From NCBI RefSeq assembly GCF_022378355.1, contig NZ_JAKMAJ010000005.1, positions 186,001-250,000 on the forward strand: a DNA stretch of 64,000 nt, written 5' to 3'. Positions within the stretch are counted from its first letter, which is position 1, and every line of letters starts with the position of its first letter. Below the pieces are notes generated by a model that searched no databases, was not told the origin of the DNA, and saw only the letters and a program-made list of their open reading frames with translations. The DNA comes from Brenneria bubanii (lineage in GTDB: Bacteria; Pseudomonadota; Gammaproteobacteria; Enterobacterales; Enterobacteriaceae). The translations under genes and the position numbers were made by a program. Below are positions 10,788 through 23,095 of the stretch, one piece after another.

Positions 10788-11984
10788 ATGAAACGAATCA
10801 AGCTGCCCCTGCTGGCTCAGGTCTCATCCGCTCACCTGGTAAGCCATTTTCACATGATGGTTTTGCCCGCGCTTATCCCCTTGCTCTCCGAACAGCGCAA
10901 TATCAGCTTTGTCGAACTGGGCCTCGCGCTAAGCGTGTTCAATATCGTCTCCGCCTGCGTGCAGACGCCCATCGGTTTTGTGGTTGACCGCATCGGCGCG
11001 CGCCGTACCCTGACCGCCGGACTAACGCTCGGCAGTCTGTGTTTTCTCTCCTTAAGCCTTTCGAACAGCTATCTGTGGCTGGTGGCGGCGATGGCGCTGG
11101 CTGGGGTGGCGAACGCGGTTTATCATCCCGCCGATTACGCGCTATTGTCGCGTGGGATCGATGAAAAACGCATGGGTCGGGCTTTCTCAATTCATACCTT
11201 CTCCGGCTTCTTCGGCACCGCTATCGCGCCGGGGCTCTTACTGACGGTAGCCGCCTTTGCCGGTACCAACAGCGCATTTATCGTGGCGGGGGCGATAGGG
11301 CTGCTGACGGTTCCCCTGCTGTCGACCGAGCGCGACCAGCCAATCCGGCACCAGCACACCGAGCAGGAAAACGATCCACCGGGCAAACGTCGCCGCATGT
11401 CGCTTTTTACCCTGCCCATCATGGCGCTGTTAGTGCTATTCCTGTTGTTAAACCTGAGTACCGCGTCAATCCAGAACTTTTCGGTGACGGCCTTTGTGAC
11501 CGGCTACGACCTGCCATTGCCGCAGGCCAATATGGCACTGACCGCCTTCCTGTTCTCCAGCGCCTTCGGCGTACTGGCCGGCGGTGCGCTGGCGGATAAA
11601 ACCCGCCGCCACGGGCTGGTGGCGACGGCGGCACTGGCGGTAACCGCAGGATTGATCACGCTGGTCGCCATTTATCCGCTGTCGGTTGCGGTGTTGATTC
11701 CCCTGCTGGCCGCCGCCGGTTTTCTATCCGGTATGATTGCGCCTTCGCGCGATATGCTGGTACGGGCCGCCTCGCCCGCCGGCGCCGAAGGGCGAGTTTT
11801 CGGCATTGTCTCCACCGGCTTCAATATCGGCGGCGCGGCTGGCCCGGTACTGTTCGGCTGGTTACTCGATCAGGGCCATCCGCAGGGCATCTTCTGGTCG
11901 GCGGTCATTTTTATGCTGATCACCGCCCTGATTACGCTGCGCCAGGAGCTGCGCAGCGCCAGACGTCGCGCCGTCGCGGTATAG
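10788..11984 (+). CDS. Major facilitator superfamily transporter (fosmidomycin-resistance/Fsr-like)
   Basis: 398 residues with about 12 hydrophobic helices. The motif-A-like loop GFVVDRIGARRTLTAG between helices 2 and 3 and the mid-protein charged loop (ERDQPIRHQHTEQEN..GKRRRMS) divide it into two six-helix halves. Blocks such as HLVSHFHMMVLPALIPLL and ANAVYHPADYALLSRGI are like Fsr-type drug exporters; the substrate is not known. It is a monocistronic gene followed by the gyrB terminator region. Confidence 0.85.
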   Translation: MKRIKLPLLAQVSSAHLVSHFHMMVLPALIPLLSEQRNISFVELGLALSVFNIVSACVQTPIGFVVDRIGARRTLTAGLTLGSLCFLSLSLSNSYLWLVAAMALAGVANAVYHPADYALLSRGIDEKRMGRAFSIHTFSGFFGTAIAPGLLLTVAAFAGTNSAFIVAGAIGLLTVPLLSTERDQPIRHQHTEQENDPPGKRRRMSLFTLPIMALLVLFLLLNLSTASIQNFSVTAFVTGYDLPLPQANMALTAFLFSSAFGVLAGGALADKTRRHGLVATAALAVTAGLITLVAIYPLSVAVLIPLLAAAGFLSGMIAPSRDMLVRAASPAGAEGRVFGIVSTGFNIGGAAGPVLFGWLLDQGHPQGIFWSAVIFMLITALITLRQELRSARRRAVAV

Positions 11985-12045
11985 GAGGCGATGTTTAGCG
12001 TCACGCGCTGACGGTCAACAGGGTGGCCGGCTGGCGGCGAGCCAT

Positions 12046-12075
12046 AAAAAAGCCGGTTCAGCAGAGAACCGGCTT
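12046..12075 (-). terminator. Rho-independent terminator of the dnaA-dnaN-recF-gyrB unit
   Basis: AAGCCGGTTC (12050-12059) pairs with GAACCGGCTT (12066-12075). On the minus strand the hairpin is followed by a run of T residues. It lies about 45 bp past the gyrB stop codon. Confidence 0.88.
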
Positions 12076-12120
12076 AACTCCCCCCGCAAAAGGAGGGGGG
12101 CAGGCTGCGATAAAGCCCGA

Positions 12121-14556
<2,436 letters not shown>

Positions 14557-15642
14557 TTAGTCCTGTGATTGAACCGTTATTTTACCCTGTTCTACGCGGA
14601 ACATCTTGCCATTTTCACCAATCATGTCGGCTATCTGCTCAGCGCCGATGGCGCTGACAAAAACCTGGGCACGGGTGGCTTTTAACCGTTCGGCCAGCAA
14701 ACGGCGGCGGGTACTATCCAGTTCGGAAGCAAAATCATCTATCAGATACAGACAGCGCAGTCCGTTCTGACGGGTGAGAAACTCACCCTGGGCCAGCCTT
14801 AATGCGCACATAAGCAGCTTTAGCTGACCACGGGACAGCATATCCTCGACGGCCACACCGCTGGCGCGGATGCGAAAGTCGGCTTTATGCGGCCCAAGCG
14901 ACGTATAACCCAGCATACGATCGCGTTCAAACTGCCGCTCCAGTAGTTCGGCATAGTCGCTTTCTTTATCCCAGCCGCGCTGGAAAGCGAAGCTGAGAGC
15001 AAACTCCGGCAAAAACTGCGTACAGGTAGCTGCAATATCCTCAGCAATCGCCGTGCTGTATTGCGCCCGCCATTCACTGATACGCTCGGCCAGCGGCACC
15101 AGTTCCTGATCCCAGGCGCGCAACTGTCCGTACTGGCTCACCTGACGCAGCGCCGCATTACGCTGGCGCAGCAGGCGTTTCATATTGCTCCAGGCGGAGA
15201 AGAAGCCGGGTTCGTTGTGAAAACAGCCCCAGTCGAGAAAAGCGCGGCGATACTTCGGTCCGCCGTTCAGCAGCGTGAAGCCTTCCGGTGTAATCAGTTG
15301 AATCGGCAACAGCTGAGCCAGTTCGGCCACCTTATGGCCGTCGCTGCCGTCGATACGCACTTTACCGTCGCCCTGACGATTCTTGCTCAGACCGACCGAA
15401 CGCTCCCGCTCAAGGCCGTCAATACGTCCGTGCAGCACAAACTCTGGCTGTTCGTGACGGATAACGCGCGCCGCCTGCACGCTGCGAAACGCCCGTCCAT
15501 GTCCCAGCGTATAAATCGCTTCCAGCACGCTGGTTTTTCCGCTGCCGTTGGCCCCGACCAAAAAGTTAAAGCCGGGCGCCAGCGCCAAATCAGCCGCTTC
15601 AATATTACGGAAATCTTTAATAAGGAGACGAGTCAGAGCCAT
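14557..15642 (-). CDS. recF: DNA replication and repair protein RecF
   Basis: 361 residues. Walker [10 protein letters not shown] is at residues 30-38, the ABC-type signature in [10 protein letters not shown], and Walker B in [12 protein letters not shown], all as in SMC-like RecF. It loads RecA at gapped DNA with RecO and RecR. It lies between dnaN and gyrB in the standard order, but the usually tight dnaN-recF junction is opened here by 169 bp of structured sequence (15643-15811), so a separate promoter or processing point may be present. Confidence 0.98.
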   Translation of the reverse strand: MALTRLLIKDFRNIEAADLALAPGFNFLVGANGSGKTSVLEAIYTLGHGRAFRSVQAARVIRHEQPEFVLHGRIDGLERERSVGLSKNRQGDGKVRIDGSDGHKVAELAQLLPIQLITPEGFTLLNGGPKYRRAFLDWGCFHNEPGFFSAWSNMKRLLRQRNAALRQVSQYGQLRAWDQELVPLAERISEWRAQYSTAIAEDIAATCTQFLPEFALSFAFQRGWDKESDYAELLERQFERDRMLGYTSLGPHKADFRIRASGVAVEDMLSRGQLKLLMCALRLAQGEFLTRQNGLRCLYLIDDFASELDSTRRRLLAERLKATRAQVFVSAIGAEQIADMIGENGKMFRVEQGKITVQSQD

Positions 15643-15685
15643 GCGACTATTTCTTGTGATCTAAAATCGTTATTGTCGTAGGCAG

Positions 15686-15789
15686 ATTGGGCGCGGACGG
15701 TAGCCCGGCCCAATGGGCGCACGCCGCGAGTATCCGAAGCATACTCAGCGTACGTGAGGATGGTGAACGCGCCCCAATCCCGGGCCGAC
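15686..15789. repeat. Structured palindromic intergenic unit between dnaN and recF
   Basis: ATTGGGCGCG (15686-15695) faces CGCGCCCCAAT (15768-15778), one bulged base; GCCCGG (15703-15708) faces CCGGGC (15780-15785). Inside are GCCC-AAT-GGGC (15708-15718) and GAGTAT/ATACTC (15728-15733, 15741-15746). The whole block can fold into a branched stem and looks like a dispersed intergenic palindrome (ERIC/MITE-like in style). I saw no second copy in this window, so its repeat nature is inferred. Confidence 0.5.
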
Positions 15790-15811
15790 ATATAACATCG
15801 CCCGTCATAGA

Positions 15812-16912
15812 CTAGAGACGCATCGGCATAACGACATAGGCGGCGGCCCGGCTGGCGCCGTCTTCGATCTGCACGCTGGAAACCGAATCCGTCAGCAGTA
15901 GGCGGACATCCTCGCATTTCAGCGCATTCAGAACGTCCAACACGTAACTGACGTTGAAGCCAATTTCCATCTCGGTGCCGTCATACTGCACATCAAGAAT
16001 CTCTTCCGCCTCTTCCTGTTCAGGGTTATTGGCGGTGATCTTCAACTGGTTCTGGATCAGGTGCAAACGCACGCCGCGGAACTTTTCATTCGACAGAATC
16101 GCCGCTCGGGAGAACGCCTGCTTAAGTAAATCACAGCTGGCTTCCAGCGTTTTATCCGGATTTTTCGGCAATACGCGTCGATAATCGGGGAAACGGCCGT
16201 CGACCAGCTTGGACGTAAAGATGAAATCGCCGACGTGAGCGCGGATATTGTTGCTGCCGATTTGCAGCCGCAGCGGCGTGTCGCCGCCATCCAGCAAACG
16301 CACCAGCTCCATCACGCCTTTACGCGGCACAATCACCGAATGCGACGGCAGCGTCTGGCCCACCGGCATGGCGCATACCGCCAGACGGTGTCCGTCGGTC
16401 GCCACCGTACGCAATTCTTCACCTTCGGTTTCAAACAGCATGCCGTTAAGGTAATAACGCACATCCTGATGCGCCATCGAGAACTGCGTAGCCTCAATCA
16501 AGCGCTTCAGCGTCGCCTGCGGCAACGAGAATTCCACGTCGCTCTGCCAGTCATCCAGATTGGGAAAATCTGCCGCGGGCAGGGTCGACAGCGAAAAACG
16601 GCTGCGGCCGGATCGCACCAGCATCCGATCGCCATCCAGCATAATGGTGATTTCCGCGCCGTCCGGCAAACCACGGCAGATATCAAACAATTTGCGCGCC
16701 GGCACCGTTGTGGCGCCCGGTTCATGCGGCTGCGTCAACGCCACTTTGGCCACCATCTCCATTTCGAGATCGGTGCCGGTAAGCGATAGCGCCCCTTCGG
16801 TAACCTGCAACAACAGGTTGCCCAGAATAGGTAAGGTCGGCCGGCCGCCCAGCGGGCTGCTGACCTGTTGCAGCGGTTTTAACAGATGTTCGCGTTCGAC
16901 AATGAATTTCAT
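15812..16912 (-). CDS. dnaN: DNA polymerase III beta sliding clamp
   Basis: 366 residues, exactly the E. coli length, starting MKFIVEREHLLKPLQQVSSPLGGRP. Three repeated clamp domains are evident, ending RAAAYVVMPMRL, the conserved hydrophobic tail near the partner-binding cleft. The dimer encircles DNA and tethers polymerase III and other enzymes. Only 4 bp separate it from dnaA, so the two are cotranscribed and probably translationally linked. Downstream lies the unusual palindromic block before recF. Confidence 0.98.
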   Translation of the reverse strand: MKFIVEREHLLKPLQQVSSPLGGRPTLPILGNLLLQVTEGALSLTGTDLEMEMVAKVALTQPHEPGATTVPARKLFDICRGLPDGAEITIMLDGDRMLVRSGRSRFSLSTLPAADFPNLDDWQSDVEFSLPQATLKRLIEATQFSMAHQDVRYYLNGMLFETEGEELRTVATDGHRLAVCAMPVGQTLPSHSVIVPRKGVMELVRLLDGGDTPLRLQIGSNNIRAHVGDFIFTSKLVDGRFPDYRRVLPKNPDKTLEASCDLLKQAFSRAAILSNEKFRGVRLHLIQNQLKITANNPEQEEAEEILDVQYDGTEMEIGFNVSYVLDVLNALKCEDVRLLLTDSVSSVQIEDGASRAAAYVVMPMRL

Positions 16913-16916
16913 AATA

Positions 16917-18317
16917 TTACGAAGATAATGTTCTGATTAAATTGGAAAAATCTTCTTTGATGTCGTGACTTTCTTCACGCAGCTGTTCGATCTTGCGACA
17001 GGCATGCAACACCGTGGTATGGTCACGCCCGCCAAACGCATCGCCGATTTCCGGCAGACTGTGGTTGGTCAGCTCTTTGGCCAATGCCATCGCCATCTGG
17101 CGCGGACGGGCCACCGAGCGGGAACGACGTTTAGATAATAAGTCGGCAACTTTGATTTTATAGTATTCCGCCACCGTCTTCTGGATATTGTCGATAGTAA
17201 CCAGTTTTTCCTGCAATGCCAGCAGATCGCGCAGCGCCTCACGTACAAAATCGATGGTGATGGAGCGGCCGGTAAAATTGGCGTTGGCAATGACGCGGTT
17301 TAATGCCCCCTCCAGTTCACGCACGTTGGAGCGCAGACGCTTGGCAATAAAGAAAGCCACTTCTCCCGGCAGACGAATATCATTTTCGTCGGCTTTTTTC
17401 ATCAGTATCGCCACGCGCGTTTCCAGCTCCGGCGGTTCAATCGCTACCGTCAGCCCCCAGCCGAAACGTGATTTCAGGCGATCCTCCACCCCGTTGATCT
17501 CTTTCGGGTAGCGATCCGAGGTCAGGATAATCTGCTGATTACCTTCCAGCAGCGCGTTGAAGGTGTGGAAAAACTCTTCCTGCGAGCGCTCTTTGTTGGC
17601 AAAAAACTGAATATCATCAATCAGTAGCGCATCAACCGAACGGTAATAACGCTTAAATTCCTCAATCGCGTTGTTTTGCAGCGCTTTCACCATATCCTGA
17701 ACAAAACGCTCAGAATGCATGTAAACCACTTTTGCATTGGCTTTACGGGCGATGATGCCGTTGCCGACCGCATGTAATAAGTGCGTTTTACCCAGGCCGG
17801 TCCCGCCATACAGGAATAGGGGATTATAGGCGCCGCCGGGATTATCAGCCACCTGACGGGCGGCGGCGCGCGCCAGTTGGTTCGACTTACCCTCAACGAA
17901 GTTATCAAAGGTATGCTTGGGGTTCACGTTGGAGCGATAGGTATGCTCAGCCTGCACCGGCGAATTATCCCAGCTTGGGCGCACCGGCGCGGAACGCACC
18001 GGCACCGCGGCCGCCACATTGGCATTGCCGTTGCTGTGGTGGTTAACCGGCTGACTAATGGTTTGAACCAACGGCTTGCTGCCTACTTCAAAACGCAGCA
18101 GCGGGGCGTCCATCCCACAAAAATCATTCAATAATCCATTGATATTATTTAAATACTTATCGCGTACCCAATCCAGTACGAAACGATTCGGGGCGTAGAG
18201 CGCCAGAGTGTTATCACTCAGTTCTGCCTGCAATGGGCGTATCCACATACTGAATTCTGTGGCAGGTAACTCATCCTGCAAACGGGCAAGACACTGCTGC
18301 CAAAGCGAAAGTGACAC
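16917..18317 (-). CDS. dnaA: Chromosomal replication initiator DnaA
   Basis: 466 residues from the GTG start at 18315-18317 ([21 protein letters not shown]), the start used in E. coli; a longer in-frame extension upstream is rejected as it lacks conservation and a ribosome site. Domain I (about 1-85) and a Pro/Asn-rich linker precede the AAA+ domain with Walker [12 protein letters not shown] and Walker [10 protein letters not shown]; domain IV carries [15 protein letters not shown], which reads DnaA boxes. It melts oriC and autoregulates its own promoter, where a perfect DnaA box is seen at 18540. Confidence 0.98.
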   Translation of the reverse strand: MSLSLWQQCLARLQDELPATEFSMWIRPLQAELSDNTLALYAPNRFVLDWVRDKYLNNINGLLNDFCGMDAPLLRFEVGSKPLVQTISQPVNHHSNGNANVAAAVPVRSAPVRPSWDNSPVQAEHTYRSNVNPKHTFDNFVEGKSNQLARAAARQVADNPGGAYNPLFLYGGTGLGKTHLLHAVGNGIIARKANAKVVYMHSERFVQDMVKALQNNAIEEFKRYYRSVDALLIDDIQFFANKERSQEEFFHTFNALLEGNQQIILTSDRYPKEINGVEDRLKSRFGWGLTVAIEPPELETRVAILMKKADENDIRLPGEVAFFIAKRLRSNVRELEGALNRVIANANFTGRSITIDFVREALRDLLALQEKLVTIDNIQKTVAEYYKIKVADLLSKRRSRSVARPRQMAMALAKELTNHSLPEIGDAFGGRDHTTVLHACRKIEQLREESHDIKEDFSNLIRTLSS

Positions 18318-18539
18318 GGCGGACTCCACTCGAACAAGAACGATCAAAAAGAAAAGAATAAGATATTTATATGACTCATGATTTTGGCACCTGCCCCCGT
18401 CCATGATAAAGACGGCAGATGCACCGCGTAACCGATGCGGCTTACCGTGACGATCCCGAAGAAGGATCGCTAACGGGACGGCGGATCATAACCTAAACCA
18501 GAAAATAGATCCTCCCCTTCTGCACAGTTTCGATCCTTT

Positions 18540-18548
18540 TTATCCACA
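18540..18548 (+). promoter_or_regulatory. DnaA box in the dnaA-rpmH intergenic region
   Basis: TTATCCACA is a perfect 9-mer DnaA box, 223 bp upstream of the dnaA start, consistent with autoregulation. The 638-bp gap 18318-18955 otherwise holds the divergent dnaA and rpmH promoters and several GATC sites (18450-18690) but no gene. Confidence 0.75.
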
Positions 18549-18702
18549 GGCTATGCTTATAGCGGCTCCCGCCTTTACCCCAGAAGATCGAAAGAATCCC
18601 ATTCCTGCCGCAATGCCGGACTTCACTCCAGAATAAACCGGTCGGCAAACGCGTTACGGTGATATTGATCATGATCCTGTCGGATGGATCGCAGTAGGAT
18701 CC

Positions 18703-18730
18703 TTGCGCTTTATATTAGAGTCCGTATAAT
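18703..18730 (+). promoter_or_regulatory. Sigma-70 promoter of rpmH
   Basis: TTGCGC (18703-18708), a 16-base spacer and a perfect TATAAT (18725-18730). It points at rpmH, leaving a leader of about 220 nt, as known for the E. coli rpmH-rnpA transcript. Confidence 0.75.
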
Positions 18731-18943
18731 TCTCTGCCCGCGCGTCAATGCCTGTTTCTGTGCTCAGCCAGACAGAAATCCAAAAATAATTGGAATGGCT
18801 GGCATGTAAAGTGTGATGTTAATTGACTCAGGACTGTACAATTATTACAATCCCGCCTCTTTGTTATATGCGATTGAGGCGTCGGTCATTTTCACGCCGA
18901 GTAGCCAAACGCGTTTACTGTGAAGTTAATTATCCAAGTTTAG

Positions 18944-19096
<153 letters not shown>

Positions 19097-19113
19097 TAAA
19101 GCTAACCCACCGA

Positions 19114-19473
19114 GTGGTTAAGCTCGCTTTTCCCAGGGAGTTACGTTTGTTAACTCCCAGCCATTTCACTTTCGTCTTCCAGCAGCCGCAACGGGCTGGC
19201 ACGCCGCAAATTACTATTCTCGGCCGCCTGAACACGCTGGGGCATCCCCGCATCGGTCTTACCGTCGCCAAAAAGCATGTTAAACGTGCTCATGAACGCA
19301 ATCGGATTAAACGTCTGACGCGTGAAAGCTTTCGCCTGCATCAACATTCATTGCCCGCAATGGATTTTGTGGTGATTGCGAAAAAAGGGGTGTCTGAACT
19401 GGATAACCGAACATTGACGGAAGCGTTGGAAAAATTATGGCGTCGGCACTGTCGTTTGGCTCCCGCCTGCTGA
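19114..19473 (+). CDS. rnpA: Ribonuclease P protein component
   Basis: 119 residues starting from GTG ([29 protein letters not shown]). The RNR-type motif [16 protein letters not shown], which contacts RNase P RNA, is intact. It forms the holoenzyme that matures tRNA 5' ends. The start matches the E. coli gene. Its 3' end overlaps yidD by 37 bp in another frame, as is usual in this order. Confidence 0.97.
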   Translation: MVKLAFPRELRLLTPSHFTFVFQQPQRAGTPQITILGRLNTLGHPRIGLTVAKKHVKRAHERNRIKRLTRESFRLHQHSLPAMDFVVIAKKGVSELDNRTLTEALEKLWRRHCRLAPAC

Positions 19474-19694
19474 TCGGGTTGATACGCGGTTATCAACTCA
19501 TTATCAGCCCGTTACTTGGACCACATTGCCGCTTTCGGCCAACGTGTTCACAATACGGTATTGAAGCAATTCGCAGGTTCGGCATGATAAAAGGCTGTTG
19601 GTTGACGCTTAAACGCGTATTAAAATGCCACCCTTTGAACCCTGGTGGTGATGATCCCGTACCGCCAAAAACCGACAATAACAGAGAGCATTAA
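19437..19694 (+). CDS. yidD: Membrane protein insertion efficiency factor YidD
   Basis: 85 residues. The conserved core [23 protein letters not shown], with the two cysteines, and [19 protein letters not shown] are the family signature. A small, membrane-associated amphipathic protein that assists YidC-dependent insertion. Overlaps rnpA and ends 2 bp before yidC, so it is translationally coupled on both sides. Confidence 0.96.
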   Translation: MASALSFGSRLLIGLIRGYQLIISPLLGPHCRFRPTCSQYGIEAIRRFGMIKGCWLTLKRVLKCHPLNPGGDDPVPPKTDNNREH

Positions 19695-19696
19695 CG

Positions 19697-21334
19697 ATGG
19701 ATTCGCAACGCAATCTTTTTCTCATCGCTCTGCTATTCGTAACCTTTATGATCTGGCAGGCCTGGGAAACGGACAAAAATCCGCCAGTTACCGCGCAGAC
19801 CATACAGCAGGCGAAGAATGCAGCATCCGGTGATGCCAGTAACCAGGGCGTACCCGCTAGCGGTCAAGGTAAACTTATCACGGTTAAAACTGACGCACTG
19901 TCTCTGACCATCAATACCCGTGGCGGCGACATCGAGCAGGCTAATCTGTTGGCTTATCCGGATACGCTGGGCTCTGACAAGCCCTTCCTGTTGCTGGAAA
20001 CCACGCCCGAATTCGTTTACCAGGCGCAAAGCGGTCTGACCGGCAAAAATGGTCCGGATAATCCGGCCAACGGCCCGCGTCCGCTGTTTACCGCGGCGCA
20101 GGATCACTTTGAGCTGGCCGACGGCCAAAACGAACTGCGTATTCCGCTGACCTATACCGCGGCTGACGGTGTGACCTACACCAAAACGTTTGTATTGAAA
20201 CGCAGCGACTATGCGCTGAATGTTGATTACAACGTCAACAACACCAGCACGCAACCGCTGGAACTGACGCTATTCGGTCAGTTGAAGCAATCCATCAATT
20301 TACCCAAACACCGTGATACCGGCAGCAGCAACTTTGCGCTGCACACCTATCGCGGCGCGGCGTTCTCCTCCAGCGAAGACAAGTATAAGAAATACAGCTT
20401 CGGCGATATGGACGAGAACCTGAACATCACCACCAACGGCGGCTGGGTAGCGATGCTGCAGCAATACTTCGCTACCGCCTGGGTTCCAACCACCGCCGGC
20501 GCCAATACCTTCTATACCAGTAATCTTGGTAACGGGCTGGCCGCCATTGGCTTTAAATCCACCCCGGCAGTTGTCCCCGCGGGCAGCCAGCAAAATCTGA
20601 ACGCCACGCTGTGGGTTGGTCCGGAGATTCAGGATAAAATGGCGGCTATCGCTACGCACCTGGATCTGACCGTCGACTACGGCTGGCTGTGGTTTATTTC
20701 TCAGCCGCTGTTTAAACTGCTGAAATTCCTGCACGGTTTTATCGGTAACTGGGGCTTCTCCATTATCGCCATTACCTTTATCGTGCGCGGTATCATGTAC
20801 CCGCTGACCAAAGCGCAATACACCTCGATGGCGAAAATGCGCATGCTGCAACCCAAACTGCAGGCAATGCGTGAGCGAATCGGCGATGACAAACAGCGCA
20901 TGAGTCAGGAAATGATGGCGCTGTACAAAGCGGAGAAGGTTAACCCGCTGGGCGGTTGCTTCCCGTTAGTCATTCAGATGCCGATCTTCCTGGCGCTGTA
21001 CTACATGCTGATGGGTTCCATTGAACTGCGTCATGCGCCGTTTGCCTTGTGGATCCATGACCTGTCCGCGCAAGATCCTTATTACATTCTGCCGATTCTG
21101 ATGGGCGTCACGATGTTCTTCATCCAGAAGATGTCGCCGACCACCGTTACCGACCCGATGCAACAGAAGATCATGACTTACATGCCGGTTATTTTTACCG
21201 TGTTCTTCTTGTGGTTCCCGTCTGGTCTGGTGCTGTACTATATCGTCAGTAACCTGGTGACCATCATTCAGCAGCAGTTGATTTACCGTGGCCTGGAAAA
21301 ACGCGGCCTGCATAGCCGCAGCAAAAAAAGCTAA
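19697..21334 (+). CDS. yidC: Membrane protein insertase YidC
   Basis: 545 residues. N-terminal anchor helix ([15 protein letters not shown]), large periplasmic beta-sandwich P1 domain (about 60-340), then the conserved five-helix insertase core ([32 protein letters not shown].., [23 protein letters not shown]), including the hydrophilic-groove arginine in FIVRGIMYP, and a basic tail. It inserts and folds inner-membrane proteins alone or with SecYEG. Followed by a strong terminator before mnmE. Confidence 0.98.
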   Translation: MDSQRNLFLIALLFVTFMIWQAWETDKNPPVTAQTIQQAKNAASGDASNQGVPASGQGKLITVKTDALSLTINTRGGDIEQANLLAYPDTLGSDKPFLLLETTPEFVYQAQSGLTGKNGPDNPANGPRPLFTAAQDHFELADGQNELRIPLTYTAADGVTYTKTFVLKRSDYALNVDYNVNNTSTQPLELTLFGQLKQSINLPKHRDTGSSNFALHTYRGAAFSSSEDKYKKYSFGDMDENLNITTNGGWVAMLQQYFATAWVPTTAGANTFYTSNLGNGLAAIGFKSTPAVVPAGSQQNLNATLWVGPEIQDKMAAIATHLDLTVDYGWLWFISQPLFKLLKFLHGFIGNWGFSIIAITFIVRGIMYPLTKAQYTSMAKMRMLQPKLQAMRERIGDDKQRMSQEMMALYKAEKVNPLGGCFPLVIQMPIFLALYYMLMGSIELRHAPFALWIHDLSAQDPYYILPILMGVTMFFIQKMSPTTVTDPMQQKIMTYMPVIFTVFFLWFPSGLVLYYIVSNLVTIIQQQLIYRGLEKRGLHSRSKKS

Positions 21335-21360
21335 CGGTCGAGACTGACTAGCGAGACAAG

Positions 21361-21392
21361 ATAAGGCGGTCAATGACCGCCTTATTTTTTTA
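21361..21392 (+). terminator. Terminator of the rpmH-yidC transcript
   Basis: ATAAGGCGGTC (21361-21371) and GACCGCCTTAT (21375-21385) form 11 perfect pairs with a 3-nt loop, followed by a T-run. Confidence 0.9.
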
Positions 21393-21411
21393 TATGTACA
21401 GAGAGAAAACC

Positions 21412-22776
21412 ATGAGCCATTCCGACACCATCGTAGCCCAGGCCACGCCACCAGGACGCGGCGGGGTAGGCATTCTGCGCGTATCCGGCCCTGCGGCGTC
21501 GGCCGTCGCGCAAAGCGTACTGGGTAAACAGCCCAAACCGCGTTACGCCGATTATCTGCCGTTTCGCGATACCGACGGGGCAACGCTCGATCAAGGGATC
21601 GCCTTGTGGTTTCCCGGTCCAAACTCGTTCACCGGCGAGGACATACTGGAGCTTCAGGGACACGGCGGCCCGGTTATTCTCGATATCCTGCTGCAACGTA
21701 TTCTGGCCTTGCCGAACGTGCGTATTGCGCGCCCCGGAGAGTTTTCCGAGCGCGCATTCCTCAACGACAAGCTGGATTTGACGCAGGCGGAAGCTATTGC
21801 CGACCTGATTGACGCCAGCTCTGAGCAGGCCGCGCGTTCCGCGTTGAGTTCTCTGCAAGGGGTATTTTCCACCCGCATCAACCATCTGGTTGAAACCTTA
21901 ACCCATCTGCGCATTTACGTTGAAGCCGCCATCGATTTTCCCGATGAGGAAATTGATTTCCTCTCCGATGGCAAAATTGAAGGCCAGCTCAACAATGTGA
22001 TGGCCGATCTGGATGCCGTCAGAGCCGAAGCTCATCAGGGCAGCCTGCTGCGCGAAGGTATGAAGGTGGTGATCGCCGGACGGCCTAATGCTGGAAAATC
22101 CAGCTTGCTCAATGCATTAGCCGGACGGGAAGCGGCGATTGTCACCGATATCGCCGGCACGACCCGCGACGTGCTGCGCGAGCATATTCATATTGATGGC
22201 ATGCCGCTGCACATCATTGATACCGCAGGCCTGCGTGATGCCAATGATGAGGTTGAACGTATCGGCATCGAACGCGCCTGGCAGGAAATTGAACAGGCCG
22301 ACCGCGTGCTGTTCATGGTCGATGGCACCACCACCGAAGCCATCGAGCCGGCAGCCATCTGGCCGGAATTTATGGCGCGGTTGCCCAGCGCCTTACCGAT
22401 TACCGTAGTACGCAATAAAGCCGATATAACCGGAGAGACGCTGGGCATCGAAGATGTGAATACTCACTCACTTATTCGCCTGTCGGCCCGTACCGGCGAA
22501 GGCATTGAGACGTTGCGCGAACACCTCAAGCAAAGTATGGGATTCATCAGTAATACGGAAGGCGGCTTTCTGGCGCGCCGCCGGCATCTGCAGGCGCTGG
22601 AACAGGCAGCCCAGCATCTGCTGCAAGGCAAAGATCAGTTAGTGAGCGCTTACGCAGGTGAACTGTTAGCCGAAGAGCTGCGCCTGGCGCAGCAGTGTCT
22701 AAGCGAGATTACTGGCGAATTCACCTCAGACGACCTGCTAGGCCGCATTTTCTCCAGCTTCTGTATCGGCAAGTAA
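21412..22776 (+). CDS. mnmE: tRNA modification GTPase MnmE (TrmE/ThdF)
   Basis: 454 residues, E. coli length, from [22 protein letters not shown]-terminal tetrahydrofolate-binding domain, helical domain, and G domain with [16 protein letters not shown] and NKAD. The last residues CIGK contain the conserved C-terminal cysteine. With MnmG it makes the cmnm5 modification of wobble uridine. The start at 21412 is chosen over an extension to 21373 that runs through the yidC terminator. The final codons (TTC TGT ATC GGC AAG TAA) form the attachment site of the island downstream, leaving the gene intact. Confidence 0.97.
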   Translation: MSHSDTIVAQATPPGRGGVGILRVSGPAASAVAQSVLGKQPKPRYADYLPFRDTDGATLDQGIALWFPGPNSFTGEDILELQGHGGPVILDILLQRILALPNVRIARPGEFSERAFLNDKLDLTQAEAIADLIDASSEQAARSALSSLQGVFSTRINHLVETLTHLRIYVEAAIDFPDEEIDFLSDGKIEGQLNNVMADLDAVRAEAHQGSLLREGMKVVIAGRPNAGKSSLLNALAGREAAIVTDIAGTTRDVLREHIHIDGMPLHIIDTAGLRDANDEVERIGIERAWQEIEQADRVLFMVDGTTTEAIEPAAIWPEFMARLPSALPITVVRNKADITGETLGIEDVNTHSLIRLSARTGEGIETLREHLKQSMGFISNTEGGFLARRRHLQALEQAAQHLLQGKDQLVSAYAGELLAEELRLAQQCLSEITGEFTSDDLLGRIFSSFCIGK

Positions 22777-22897
22777 CGCTGAGTCTGTAAGCGTCCACTC
22801 ACTTCCACACATCCCGCATAGCACCTTGTTATGCGGGATTTTTTGTTCCATCGATGTCTATTCGCTTCTACCAAGAGCCAGGGATTTTTGTGTCCAT
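22754..22897. repeat. Left attachment repeat (attL) including mnmE 3' end and terminator
   Basis: The segment 22775-22897 matches 32310-32432 at all but four positions (three in the terminator loop, one at 22853). Just inside mnmE, CCAGCTTCTGTATCG (22754-22768) is repeated as CCAGCTTCTGCATCG at 32295-32309, with GCAAGT missing from the right copy. The strand exchange site is most likely in this shared CCAGCTTCTG-ATCG core. Confidence 0.82.
22811..22846 (+). terminator. Terminator after mnmE, inside attL
   Basis: ATCCCGCATA (22811-22820) pairs with TATGCGGGAT (22830-22839), then a T-run. The duplicate at 32346-32380 keeps the stem exactly and differs only in the loop. Confidence 0.85.
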
Positions 22898-23080
22898 AGC
22901 TGTGTCCATCGTCATTTTTTCCTTGTGTCCATGGTTGTTTTTTGAGCAATAATTCGCGTATTATGGACACACAGCGCAGTACAAAAAACAATCGAACTTC
23001 GCAAACCATGGACACATCAGGCATGTTTTACTCTAAAAAACCATACATAACATAAAGATACCATCATCACATATGGACAC
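22889..23080. promoter_or_regulatory. Cluster of integrase arm-type sites between attL and int
   Basis: Six copies of the 9-mer TGTGTCCAT or its inverse: direct at 22889, 22901 and 22924; inverted (ATGGACACA) at 22963 and 23008; and ATGGACAC at 23073. The first two are 12 bp apart. Such repeats beside a tyrosine integrase are normally its arm-binding sites. Nothing else is seen in the 318-bp gap before int. Confidence 0.7.
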
Positions 23081-23095
23081 GTTAAAGAGGTACAT

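Noticed and set aside
22741-23000. tRNA or tmRNA gene as the integration site
   Set aside because: No cloverleaf or tmRNA-like end is present; the duplicated segment is the 3' end of mnmE and its terminator.
22889-23080. Short regularly repeated 9-mers as a CRISPR-like array
   Set aside because: The repeats are only nine bases, in both orientations and with irregular spacing, and sit beside an integrase; integrase arm sites explain them.
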